Source of the DNA: JAGOUN01 sp040389005
Lineage (GTDB): Bacteria > Pseudomonadota > Gammaproteobacteria > JAGOUN01
Direction: 5' to 3'
Assembly (NCBI GenBank): GCA_040389005.1
Contig: JAZKAS010000009.1
Coordinates: 11,080 to 75,079, forward strand
Length of the DNA stretch: 64,000 nt
Of the stretch, positions 1-6,992 are shown one piece after another (position 1 is the first letter of the stretch; each line of letters opens with the position of its first letter). Below the pieces are notes generated by a model. That model worked only from the letters and a program-made list of their open reading frames with translations, was not told the origin of the DNA and did no database searches. The translations under genes and the position numbers were made by a program.

Positions 1-1
1 A

Positions 2-712
2 CCGGATATTGTGATTAATGCGGCAGCCTATACGAATGTCGAACAAGCAGAATCATCGCCAGAATTAGCCAAAGCTATTAACGAAGACGCCGTGGGTATT
101 TTAGCGCGCGCCTGTGATTCGCTTAATATTCCCTTATTACATATTTCAACTGACTATGTGTTTGATGGCAAAAAGCAAACGCCGTATCTTGAAACGGATG
201 AAACGGCGCCACTCAGTGTTTATGGTGAAACCAAACTCATCGGTGAAAAACAATTAATCGCATTAGCAAGAAAATATATTATTCTACGCACAAGCTGGGT
301 ATTTAGCGCGACAGGAAATAATTTTGTTAAAACAATGTTACGACTCTTTCGTGAACGAACGGAAGTCAGCGTTGTGAATGATCAACTCGGTGGCCCAACA
401 TCTGCGGATGCAATTGCAAAAGCGTTATTGAAAATCGCAGCACGGGCATTAGAGCCTGACTTTAACAATTGGGGAGTTTATCATTTTTCAGGCGAACCTG
501 CCGTTTCTTGGTATGAATTTGCCTGCGCTATTCGAGACTGTTGTTCACAAGAATCGTTGAAATTAGAAAAATTATTGCCGATTACAAGCGACCAATTTCC
601 TACAAAAGCAGCACGACCTGCATATGCGGTGTTGGATATGAAAAAAATTTACACTGTTTTTGGCATTATGCCGTGTGATTGGCAGAAAGATCTGATCACT
701 TGCCTAAAATAA
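2..712 (+). CDS. rmlD: dTDP-4-dehydrorhamnose reductase, 5' end cut by window edge
   Basis: Catalyses the last step of dTDP-L-rhamnose synthesis, NAD(P)H-dependent reduction of dTDP-4-dehydrorhamnose in the cytosol. The reading frame is open from base 2, so the N-terminal Rossmann glycine motif lies outside the window. Visible RmlD signatures are PDIVINAAAYTNVEQAE at the start, STDYVFDG, and the catalytic YxxxK in VYGETKLIGEK. About 236 residues remain of a usual 290-300. The family call is secure. It lies upstream of rmlB with a two-gene toxin/antitoxin-like pair inserted between them on the opposite strand. rmlC is not in the window. Confidence 0.93.
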   Translation, partial: PDIVINAAAYTNVEQAESSPELAKAINEDAVGILARACDSLNIPLLHISTDYVFDGKKQTPYLETDETAPLSVYGETKLIGEKQLIALARKYIILRTSWVFSATGNNFVKTMLRLFRERTEVSVVNDQLGGPTSADAIAKALLKIAARALEPDFNNWGVYHFSGEPAVSWYEFACAIRDCCSQESLKLEKLLPITSDQFPTKAARPAYAVLDMKKIYTVFGIMPCDWQKDLITCLK

Positions 713-720
713 ATATTTAA

Positions 721-1386
721 TTATGATAAGGTCTGTTGAGCAATAGTTAACTGCGGCAACTCCGTGACTCGACTGGCAAAATCGATTAATATTTTTTTCT
801 CATCATGAGTTAGCGTATCTAAATCTCCTCCTTTAAAATAAACCATGGCCTTTAAACTTTCGCTTGGTTGAAAATTATTTCCATACATTTTTTTTGCAAG
901 AGCCAAACCCCTCTCAAGCTTGAGGCCATTTTTTAACATGGCGGCTATATCTTTATAATCTTTTGCTTCAATGCGTTGTAATATCACTTTAAGCTTTGTT
1001 GCCATCAAATCGTCAAGCGAAGCTACTAGTAATGTATGATCTTCTGTGAACTCAGGGTTACTAAATCTACCAAAATTGATTCCGCCAAAAAAAGATAATT
1101 TGACGTTGCTAGGCGTAAGAAGTGATAAAGTATTTAATTCTTCTTGAAGAATCGTGCACTCTGTAATGAATGGAAAATATTCTAATAATTTCTGTTTTTC
1201 AATGTTTTTTTCAGTAAAAAAATCAAAATCAATCGATATACGATGCCCCAAACGTAACGCAATAGCGGTACCACCATATAAAACAAAACCTAATTCCGAT
1301 GCGGCTTTTAGTTTAGGCCACACCATCTGTTGAGAACAAGGCAAAATATCAAAAAATGGTTTAAATGTTTTATAAGAAGTCTTCAT
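721..1386 (-). CDS. AbiEii/AbiGii-type nucleotidyltransferase toxin
   Basis: 221 residues of the nucleotidyltransferase superfamily that includes AbiEii/AbiGii toxins (type IV toxin-antitoxin and abortive-infection systems). The diagnostic region is VLYGGTAIALRLGHRISIDF followed by DFF, which supplies the conserved GGT, the RxS and the DxDF metal-binding segment. Known AbiEii enzymes transfer nucleotides to RNA, in some cases tRNA acceptor ends; the substrate here cannot be told. It follows the 101-residue partner by 3 nt, so the two are one operon. The stop lies 8 bp from the rmlD stop, tail to tail. A stand-alone nucleotidyltransferase is the alternative, but the pairing favours toxin/antitoxin. 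Confidence 0.8.
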   Translation of the reverse strand: MKTSYKTFKPFFDILPCSQQMVWPKLKAASELGFVLYGGTAIALRLGHRISIDFDFFTEKNIEKQKLLEYFPFITECTILQEELNTLSLLTPSNVKLSFFGGINFGRFSNPEFTEDHTLLVASLDDLMATKLKVILQRIEAKDYKDIAAMLKNGLKLERGLALAKKMYGNNFQPSESLKAMVYFKGGDLDTLTHDEKKILIDFASRVTELPQLTIAQQTLS

Positions 1387-1389
1387 GGT

Positions 1390-1695
1390 TTATGGAAATC
1401 TATTTTGAGGCAAACAGGGAACTTGCTCTAATTTAGCTAAACGAAGACGATAATGCCAATAATGCCAAGATCTCTCATTAAATTGACCCACCTCAGCAGC
1501 CTTTAATATTTTTTTTAGGCGCTCTTCTCCAATGGATTTTATCAAAAGCTGCACATCATCATAGCCTCCAATGTTCATGACCTGAGCAATGACACGCTCA
1601 GGATACCGCATGGCCTCAATGGGTGATTTCCACCAAATATATTTTTGAGCAAAGCCTACTAAGCAAGCTGGATTAAGTTGATGCATAAATGTCAT
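1390..1695 (-). CDS. Small partner of AbiEii-like toxin, putative antitoxin
   Basis: 101-residue basic protein, first gene of a two-gene operon with the AbiEii-like nucleotidyltransferase. It has no recognisable helix-turn-helix and is much shorter than classical AbiEi (about 190 aa). The C-terminal half has aromatic clusters (SWHYWHYRL), which I recognise only as a recurring partner next to such nucleotidyltransferases. The start is supported by a GGAG ribosome-binding site 7 nt upstream and a TATAAT further up. The antitoxin role is inferred from gene order alone. Confidence 0.6.
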   Translation of the reverse strand: MTFMHQLNPACLVGFAQKYIWWKSPIEAMRYPERVIAQVMNIGGYDDVQLLIKSIGEERLKKILKAAEVGQFNERSWHYWHYRLRLAKLEQVPCLPQNRFP

Positions 1696-1710
1696 CTCTC
1701 CGTTCCAATA

Positions 1711-1727
1711 ATTATAGCCAATATTGG
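1711..1727 (-). promoter_or_regulatory. -10 box and palindromic operator of the AbiE-like operon
   Basis: On the minus strand a perfect TATAAT (1711-1716) lies 15 nt before the 101-aa gene, directly preceded by the perfect 10-bp palindrome CCAATATTGG (1718-1727). A half copy, CCAATA, lies at 1705-1710. A palindrome touching the -10 box is the usual layout of an autoregulated toxin/antitoxin promoter. No good -35 box is visible. Confidence 0.5.
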
Positions 1728-1739
1728 TAAAAAATCATC

Positions 1740-1773
1740 CTATGTGTTTGATGGCAAAAAAACAAGCGCCTTA
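1740..1773 (+). repeat. Short relic copy of an internal rmlD segment
   Basis: Bases 1740-1760 match rmlD bases 154-174 exactly over 21 nt, and similarity continues for about 12 nt more. In frame it still reads YVFDGKK, the RmlD catalytic-region motif. It is therefore a scrap of a second rmlD copy lying on the far side of the toxin/antitoxin-like pair, probably left by duplication or by the event that inserted the pair. Confidence 0.7.
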
Positions 1774-1860
1774 CACCGTTTTAGCGCCTGTTTATATATT
1801 ATCTATTTATAGGTAATATAGGGCTTAGGCTATTTACAAAAGAAAGGGCTTCTACAAACA

Positions 1861-2877
1861 ATGTCATACTCACCTAAAAAAATGCTCATCACAGGCGGCG
1901 CTGGTTTTATCGGTAGCCACTTTGTGCGCTACTGTTTAGCAAAATATAGCGCGCTTGAAATTGTCAATATTGATAAACTCACCTACGCAGGTTCGATGGA
2001 TAATCTTGTCGATTTAGGCGACCCAAGTCGTCATCATTTTATTCAAGCGGATATTTGCGATAAAACGCGCATGGCGGAAATCATGCGTCAATTTGATATT
2101 GATACCATTGTGCATTTCGCCGCAGAAAGTCATGTTGATCGTTCGATTACCGGACCGGAGGCTTTTTTACAAACGAATATTATCGGCACATATACATTAT
2201 TAGAAACTGCGCGTCAATTTTGGTTAAAAGAAAAATCATGGGGCGAAAAAGAATGTCGTTTCCATCATATTTCCACTGATGAAGTCTTTGGCACACTTTC
2301 TCCAACTGACCCTGCATTTACCGAAAACACGCCCTATGCGCCGAATTCGCCGTACTCCGCCTCAAAAGCGAGTTCTGACCACTGGGCACGCGCTTATTTT
2401 CACACCTACAATTTGCCCGTGACCATGACGAATTGTTCAAATAATTATGGCTCATTCCAACATCCTGAAAAATTAATCCCAACGATTATTCGCAATTGCC
2501 GCAATCAAACCAATATTCCCGTGTATGGTGATGGCAGCAATATTCGCGATTGGTTGTATGTGGTGGATCATTGCGAGGCGATTGATCATGTGATTCGTCA
2601 TGCAAAAACCGGTGAAACCTATAACGTCGGCGGCAATCAAGAAATATCAAATTTAGTGCTCGTGAAAATGATTTGTCATGAAATGGATAAGCTTTATCCG
2701 CAACATGCACCGCATGAAAACTTAATTAGTTTTGTCACTGATCGATTGGGACATGATTGGCGTTACGCGATTAACGCTGAAAAAATCTTGCGTGATTTAC
2801 AGTGGCAACCGCATACAAAACTACAAGAAGGATTGCAAAAAACGATTGCCTATTACCTTCAGTCCACCGCTCAATAA
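1861..2877 (+). CDS. rmlB: dTDP-glucose 4,6-dehydratase
   Basis: Extended-SDR enzyme that converts dTDP-glucose to dTDP-4-keto-6-deoxyglucose, step two of dTDP-rhamnose synthesis. 338 residues is a typical length. The NAD-binding motif is ITGGAGFIGSH (residues about 10-20), the catalytic segment is HISTDEVFG (Thr-Asp-Glu, about 135-143) and the YxxxK is SPYSASK (about 160-167). NCSNNYGSFQHPEKLIP is also typical of RmlB. It is convergent with rmlA, separated by a strong hairpin. The identification is firm. Confidence 0.97.
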   Translation: MSYSPKKMLITGGAGFIGSHFVRYCLAKYSALEIVNIDKLTYAGSMDNLVDLGDPSRHHFIQADICDKTRMAEIMRQFDIDTIVHFAAESHVDRSITGPEAFLQTNIIGTYTLLETARQFWLKEKSWGEKECRFHHISTDEVFGTLSPTDPAFTENTPYAPNSPYSASKASSDHWARAYFHTYNLPVTMTNCSNNYGSFQHPEKLIPTIIRNCRNQTNIPVYGDGSNIRDWLYVVDHCEAIDHVIRHAKTGETYNVGGNQEISNLVLVKMICHEMDKLYPQHAPHENLISFVTDRLGHDWRYAINAEKILRDLQWQPHTKLQEGLQKTIAYYLQSTAQ

Positions 2878-2882
2878 CAACG

Positions 2883-2926
2883 CCAACTTACGTCAATTTG
2901 GCAAAAGTCAAATTGACGTAAGCTGG
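2883..2926. terminator. Bidirectional terminator between rmlB and rmlA
   Basis: Long hairpin between convergent genes: left arm 2883-2900, right arm 2909-2926, 18 bp with a single A/C mismatch, closing an 8-nt loop. A T-rich run follows on the plus strand (2929-2937). It can serve both genes. Confidence 0.7.
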
Positions 2927-2967
2927 AGTTTCCCTTTTCGTTACGTCAAAATGAAAAGTTGAAAAAC

Positions 2968-3843
2968 TTATACGAAATTTTGCTTTAAAAGCATCAACAA
3001 ATACTGCCCATAACCACTTTTCACAAGCGGTTGTGCCAACGCTTCTAATTGTTGATCGTTGATATACCCTAAGCGCCACGCAATTTCTTCTGGACAGGCA
3101 ATTTTTAATCCTTGCCGCTTTTCAACAATCGACACAAATTGTCCCGCTTCGAGCAATGAATCGTGCGTGCCGGTATCGAGCCATGAATATCCACGCCCCA
3201 AACATTCGACGTTTAGCTTTCCCTGTTCCAAATAACGCTTATTCACGTCGGTAATTTCTAACTCGCCACGCGCAGATGGTTTTAATGCTTTGGCGATGTC
3301 AATGACTGAATTATCATAAAAATATAAACCCGTGACGGCATAATTCGAACGCGGATTTTGCGGCTTTTCTTCAAGGGCAATTGCTTTATGATTCGCATCA
3401 AAGGTCACGACTCCATAAGCTTCCGGATTATTCACATAATAAGCAAACACGGTGGCGCCACGAGGATTAGTTCGTGCACGCTGTAAATATTCCGGCAACC
3501 CATGGCCGTAGAAAATGTTATCGCCTAAGACCAAACAGCAACTGTCTTTGCCAATGAATGACTCACCTAAAATAAACGCTTGCGCAAGCCCTTCCGGCTT
3601 TTCTTGAATTTGATAGGAAAGCTTTATACCCCACTGGGTACCATCGCCCAACAATCGCATAAATAAAGGCTGATCTTCCGGCGTGGTGATGATCAAGATA
3701 TCACGAATTCCCGCCAACATGAGCGTCGTCAAAGGGTAGTAAATCATCGGTTTATCATACACCGGCATCAACTGCTTACTTAGGCCTTTGGTTAATGGAT
3801 AAAGACGCGTCCCTGACCCGCCAGCTAGAATAATACCCTTCAT
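2968..3843 (-). CDS. rmlA: Glucose-1-phosphate thymidylyltransferase
   Basis: First enzyme of dTDP-rhamnose synthesis, joining dTTP and glucose-1-phosphate. 291 residues, normal for RmlA. The N-terminal nucleotide-binding motif is ILAGGSGTRLYPLT. VYDKPMIYYPL, GDNIFYGHGL and the C-terminal YSWLDTGTHDSLLEA are RmlA signatures. I place the start at 3843 because an AGGGG ribosome-binding site lies just upstream and the protein then begins MKGIILAGG as in other RmlA; an in-frame start seven codons upstream (3864) is less likely. rmlB and rmlD are on the opposite strand, an unusual split of the operon. Confidence 0.96.
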   Translation of the reverse strand: MKGIILAGGSGTRLYPLTKGLSKQLMPVYDKPMIYYPLTTLMLAGIRDILIITTPEDQPLFMRLLGDGTQWGIKLSYQIQEKPEGLAQAFILGESFIGKDSCCLVLGDNIFYGHGLPEYLQRARTNPRGATVFAYYVNNPEAYGVVTFDANHKAIALEEKPQNPRSNYAVTGLYFYDNSVIDIAKALKPSARGELEITDVNKRYLEQGKLNVECLGRGYSWLDTGTHDSLLEAGQFVSIVEKRQGLKIACPEEIAWRLGYINDQQLEALAQPLVKSGYGQYLLMLLKQNFV

Positions 3844-3887
3844 AATACCCCTTTTAACACCCACTGAAATCTTGACGCTATTTTGTA

Positions 3888-3916
3888 TTGACTCCAGCCA
3901 AGATACAAGGTTTAAT
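3888..3916 (+). promoter_or_regulatory. Promoter of tRNA-Phe
   Basis: TTGACT (3888-3893), 17-nt spacer, TTTAAT (3911-3916); an overlapping TAATAT gives an alternative -10. It points to the tRNA gene, with a leader of about 45 nt. Confidence 0.55.
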
Positions 3917-3970
3917 ATGCCCTCTTTTTTTCATGAAAAAGAACATCAAAAGGTTCGATTAGTTTTTTAT

Positions 3971-4046
3971 GGCTAGGTAGCTCAGTCGGTAGAGCAAAGG
4001 ATTGAAAATCCTTGTGTCGGCGGTTCGATTCCGCCCCTCGCCACCA
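3971..4046 (+). tRNA. tRNA-Phe (GAA)
   Basis: 76-nt cloverleaf with encoded CCA. The anticodon GAA is at 4004-4006 in loop TTGAAAA, closed by the 5-bp stem AAGGA/TCCTT. The D-arm GCTCAGTCGGTAGAGC and T-arm GGCGGTTCGATTCCGCC are normal. The acceptor stem GGCTAGG/CCTCGCC has one T-C mismatch (position 4 against 69; bases 3974 and 4039), which is unusual. Confidence 0.95.
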
Positions 4047-4074
4047 TCCCTTTAATTATCGCAAGGAAGCCGTT

Positions 4075-4647
4075 TTGATAAAGCGATTATCTTCTTTCAA
4101 GCTCCTACTAGCTTTCCTCTGTATAATTTGCACTCCGATGCTCTGGGCCGATAATCAATGGGGCATGAGCGCTGGATATGCAGGATCGACATTCGGCATG
4201 GATAATGCAGGCCAATCCAAAGGCGGACGCTTAACGCTCGACGACCATCTTTTTCCCGAGTATTGGCACCACTTTGAACTGTTTCTTCAAGCCAGCACCG
4301 CTTATTATATGTCTGATTACCAGCCCCTCAAGTCGACCTTTGATGATAACCTCTGGGTTTTTGCCATTGCACCTGTTGTTCGTTACCACGTTGCAACAGA
4401 AAATTCGCTTGATCCTTTTATCGAGCTAAGCTCTGGCCCAGGTTATTTATCGACAATCCATTATGAAAACAGAAATTTTGGCATTCATTTTACCGTACAA
4501 AGCATGTTCGGTATGGGGGCAACGTTTGGCGAAACACACCAATGGGCGGCAGAACTTCAAATCCTACATTACTCCAATGCAGGATTGAGTGTTCATAATC
4601 GCGGGTTCACTTCGCCAGTGTTTATGTCAATGAGTTATCAGTTTTAA
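4075..4647 (+). CDS. PagL-like lipid A 3-O-deacylase family outer-membrane protein
   Basis: 190 residues with a clear signal peptide (hydrophobic residues 9-22, cleavage likely after MLWA), then a short beta-barrel-like protein ending in a terminal aromatic (SMSYQF), as outer-membrane proteins do. The HYSNAGL motif at residues 165-171 is the PagL catalytic His-x-Ser signature; PagL removes the 3-O acyl chain of lipid A. In the Pseudomonas enzyme, as I recall it, the third catalytic residue is a Glu 14 residues after the His; here that position is Thr179, so activity is uncertain. The start is TTG with an AAGGA site 7 nt upstream; a longer frame would run into the tRNA. Confidence 0.75.
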   Translation: MIKRLSSFKLLLAFLCIICTPMLWADNQWGMSAGYAGSTFGMDNAGQSKGGRLTLDDHLFPEYWHHFELFLQASTAYYMSDYQPLKSTFDDNLWVFAIAPVVRYHVATENSLDPFIELSSGPGYLSTIHYENRNFGIHFTVQSMFGMGATFGETHQWAAELQILHYSNAGLSVHNRGFTSPVFMSMSYQF

Positions 4648-4679
4648 CCATCATTTTTAGCCCATTATTTTATCTAATA

Positions 4680-5054
4680 ACCACAAATATTAGCCAAATT
4701 AAGGTTGACTTCATGCCGCTTGAGTATCTTCAGCACCTTTATAAATAACCGCAACGCGATTCAAGTTGACCTTTTTTCTCGCCCTCCATAAATCATGCTC
4801 CGCTTGCATCATCATCCAACTTTCTCACGATCGCCCAAAGGCATTCTCTAGTTTTAATGCACTATGTTGCGCACCACGAATCAATACAATCTTTACACTA
4901 TTCGGGTACATTTGAAAGGTCGATATAAATCTATAAGGGAGGGCTGCTAATATGTAACTCTTAGTTAAAATTTCTCAAATACATAGTGAAAATGAGCCAA
5001 TCCTAAAATTCCCTCCTTATAAATAATCACTACACGATTCAGAATGATCCTAGT
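4680..5054 (-). pseudogene. Non-coding stretch with decayed minus-strand coding relics
   Basis: About 500 bp (4648-5174) have no intact gene. On the minus strand two related fragments can be read. One ends VNLNRVAVIYKGAEDTQ (about 4715-4775). The other reads ILNRVVIIYKEG (about 5010-5050), and the DNA is similar around TTATAAATAA and CGATTCA. Between them lies a piece reading PNSVKIVLIRGAQHSALKLE with a stop soon after. This looks like duplicated, broken remains of one small gene. I do not recognise the family. Confidence 0.3.
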
Positions 5055-5174
5055 TTGAATCCGATTCAAAGTAAAAAATATTATTTTTCCTTGTTTAGCT
5101 TGTTTAATGCAGAAAGTAGCGCTATATTCGGGCTCTATCCAGAGCATAAAAAAGCTCATTCACAGGAAGAAAAA

Positions 5175-6992
5175 ATGCCGGAAACCAAAGTTGATTTTGT
5201 ATCAATTCTTGCGCAGTCCAACTTACTAAACAGCATTCCTTGTGCCATTTTTCTAAAAGACACAGAAAGTCGCTTCATTGGATGCAATAAATTTTTAGCC
5301 AATCTGGTCGAATACTCTGATGTTGAAGAAATTAAAGGAAAAACAGATGAGGAAATGCCCTGGGGAGATGAAACAGCACATTACCGCGCATCTGACTTAA
5401 CCGTTATGAAAAATGAAAGGATGATTAATGAAACCGAAACTGTTCGTTTACATAACAAAAAAATTACTGTACATACAACCAAAGCACCTCTTTATTTTCA
5501 AAATAAAATGATTGGTATTATCGGCTGCTTCACTGATATCACCCAAATTAAAAGAGACGAAGAAGCATTAAAAAAAACCAGAGAAAAAGCAGATGCCATG
5601 AACGCCGCCGCATTACAAGTCGCGCATGACATTCGTTCACCGCTCGCAGCTATTATGATGTTAACGCAAGCCTGTGCAGAAATCCCAGAAGCGCAGCGTA
5701 TTTGCTTGCGTGAAGCAGTGGATAGAATTCACGATATCGCCGATCAATTATTAACAAAGCATCGCAAAGATGAAGTGTTGACGGACAGTGAAACATTATT
5801 GCCCGTGATGATTTCCACCACATTGTTATCGATAATTGCGAGCAAGCGTGTTGAATATCAGCATTCTAAAATTAAAATTTTATTTGAGGCAAGCGCGGAA
5901 TCTTATTTTGCGTTTATTCATGCAAACATTACCGAGCTTAAACGCATGGTATCCAATCTTATGAACAACTCCAAAGAAGCTCTCAGAGATGAGTGCGGAG
6001 AAATTCGAGTAACATTGAATACGAACAAGCAGCATTTGATTATACAAATCATTGATACCGGCCGAGGAATGTCCGAAGAAAAAATTCAGCAAATCCTAAA
6101 TGAAGATACTATTACAACAGAAAAAGAAAATGGATTTGGCCTCGGGTTAACGCATGCTAAAAAAATGCTGAAAAATTTTAATGCCGCACTAAACATTTAC
6201 TCTTCACCAGCAATCGGGACAACGATGGAATTAATGTTTAATCTTGCGCCCGCGCCAACATGGATGGCAAATACTATTGAGGTGAATTCAGATGATTGCG
6301 TTGTGGTGTTAGATGACGACCAATCCATTCACGGCGCGTGGGATGAAATTTTCTCAGAATCACTTAAAGAAAATACGTTTTTAAAATTGAAGCATTTTGC
6401 GCATGCAAATGAATGTATCGATTACATAAACTCTTACGTCAATCCAGAAAAGTTATTATTGTTAACGGATTATGAGCTAATTGGTCAAACGATGGATGGT
6501 TTGAATGTCATTGAAGAAACACAAACACAACGCGCCATTTTAGTGACTAGTCATTATGAAAACCGAGATGTCCTTAAACGAGTCGTATTATTAAAAACAA
6601 AAATACTTCCTAAAATGCTTGCTTCTCATGCGAAACTCATTGTTACCAAAAAAGAGGAGCCAGATCTTATTCAAGTCGACCTGGTTTTGCTGGATGATGA
6701 TACTTTGTTTCCTAGCATTCTCGCGAGCACTATGAAATCGAGAGGCAAGACTATAAAGCATTACACAACACCGCAAGCGCTTTTAGAGGAAATTTCACGC
6801 TATGCCAAAAACACCAAAATTTGCACAGACTTTGATCTCAAAGCCTCAATGACCGGCCCTGAAGTTGCCAAAATTCTGCATGAACAAGGATTTACGAATC
6901 TTTATTTAGCGACCGGCTATGACTTCAAGCAAGAAGAAATGCCGGACTATCTTCAGGTACTTGGGAATAAAGTGGATATTTTGGCGCTTTAG
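5175..6992 (+). CDS. PAS sensor histidine kinase with two C-terminal receiver-like domains (kinase A)
   Basis: 605 residues, no membrane segment, so probably cytosolic. A PAS domain (about 10-125, AIFLKDTESRFIGCN) is followed by a HisKA helix pair with phospho-acceptor His151 (VAHDIRSPLAA) and a HATPase (N box NLMNNSKEAL, G1 DTGRGM, G2 GFGLGLTHAKKML). Two receiver-like units come next: one near 375-485 (VVLDDDQS, acceptor Asp432 in LLTDYEL, LPK) and a diverged one near 500-600 (LVLLDDDTL, ICTDFDL). The start at 5175 has AGGAAG 5 nt upstream; an upstream start at 5055 lacks one. The last 68 bp overlap the aminotransferase gene tail to tail. Its closest relative is the kinase at 19030-21328. 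Confidence 0.88.
   Translation: MPETKVDFVSILAQSNLLNSIPCAIFLKDTESRFIGCNKFLANLVEYSDVEEIKGKTDEEMPWGDETAHYRASDLTVMKNERMINETETVRLHNKKITVHTTKAPLYFQNKMIGIIGCFTDITQIKRDEEALKKTREKADAMNAAALQVAHDIRSPLAAIMMLTQACAEIPEAQRICLREAVDRIHDIADQLLTKHRKDEVLTDSETLLPVMISTTLLSIIASKRVEYQHSKIKILFEASAESYFAFIHANITELKRMVSNLMNNSKEALRDECGEIRVTLNTNKQHLIIQIIDTGRGMSEEKIQQILNEDTITTEKENGFGLGLTHAKKMLKNFNAALNIYSSPAIGTTMELMFNLAPAPTWMANTIEVNSDDCVVVLDDDQSIHGAWDEIFSESLKENTFLKLKHFAHANECIDYINSYVNPEKLLLLTDYELIGQTMDGLNVIEETQTQRAILVTSHYENRDVLKRVVLLKTKILPKMLASHAKLIVTKKEEPDLIQVDLVLLDDDTLFPSILASTMKSRGKTIKHYTTPQALLEEISRYAKNTKICTDFDLKASMTGPEVAKILHEQGFTNLYLATGYDFKQEEMPDYLQVLGNKVDILAL

Noticed and set aside
2486..2710. 74-codon minus-strand frame inside rmlB
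   Set aside because: Antisense of a well-conserved enzyme, His/Arg-rich and without homology.
3971..4046. tRNA-Phe as integration site of a genomic island
   Set aside because: No integrase gene and no second copy of the tRNA 3' end was seen in the window.
4965..5159. 64-codon minus-strand frame
   Set aside because: It overlaps the start region of kinase A and has no ribosome-binding site; part of it is used only as evidence for a decayed relic.
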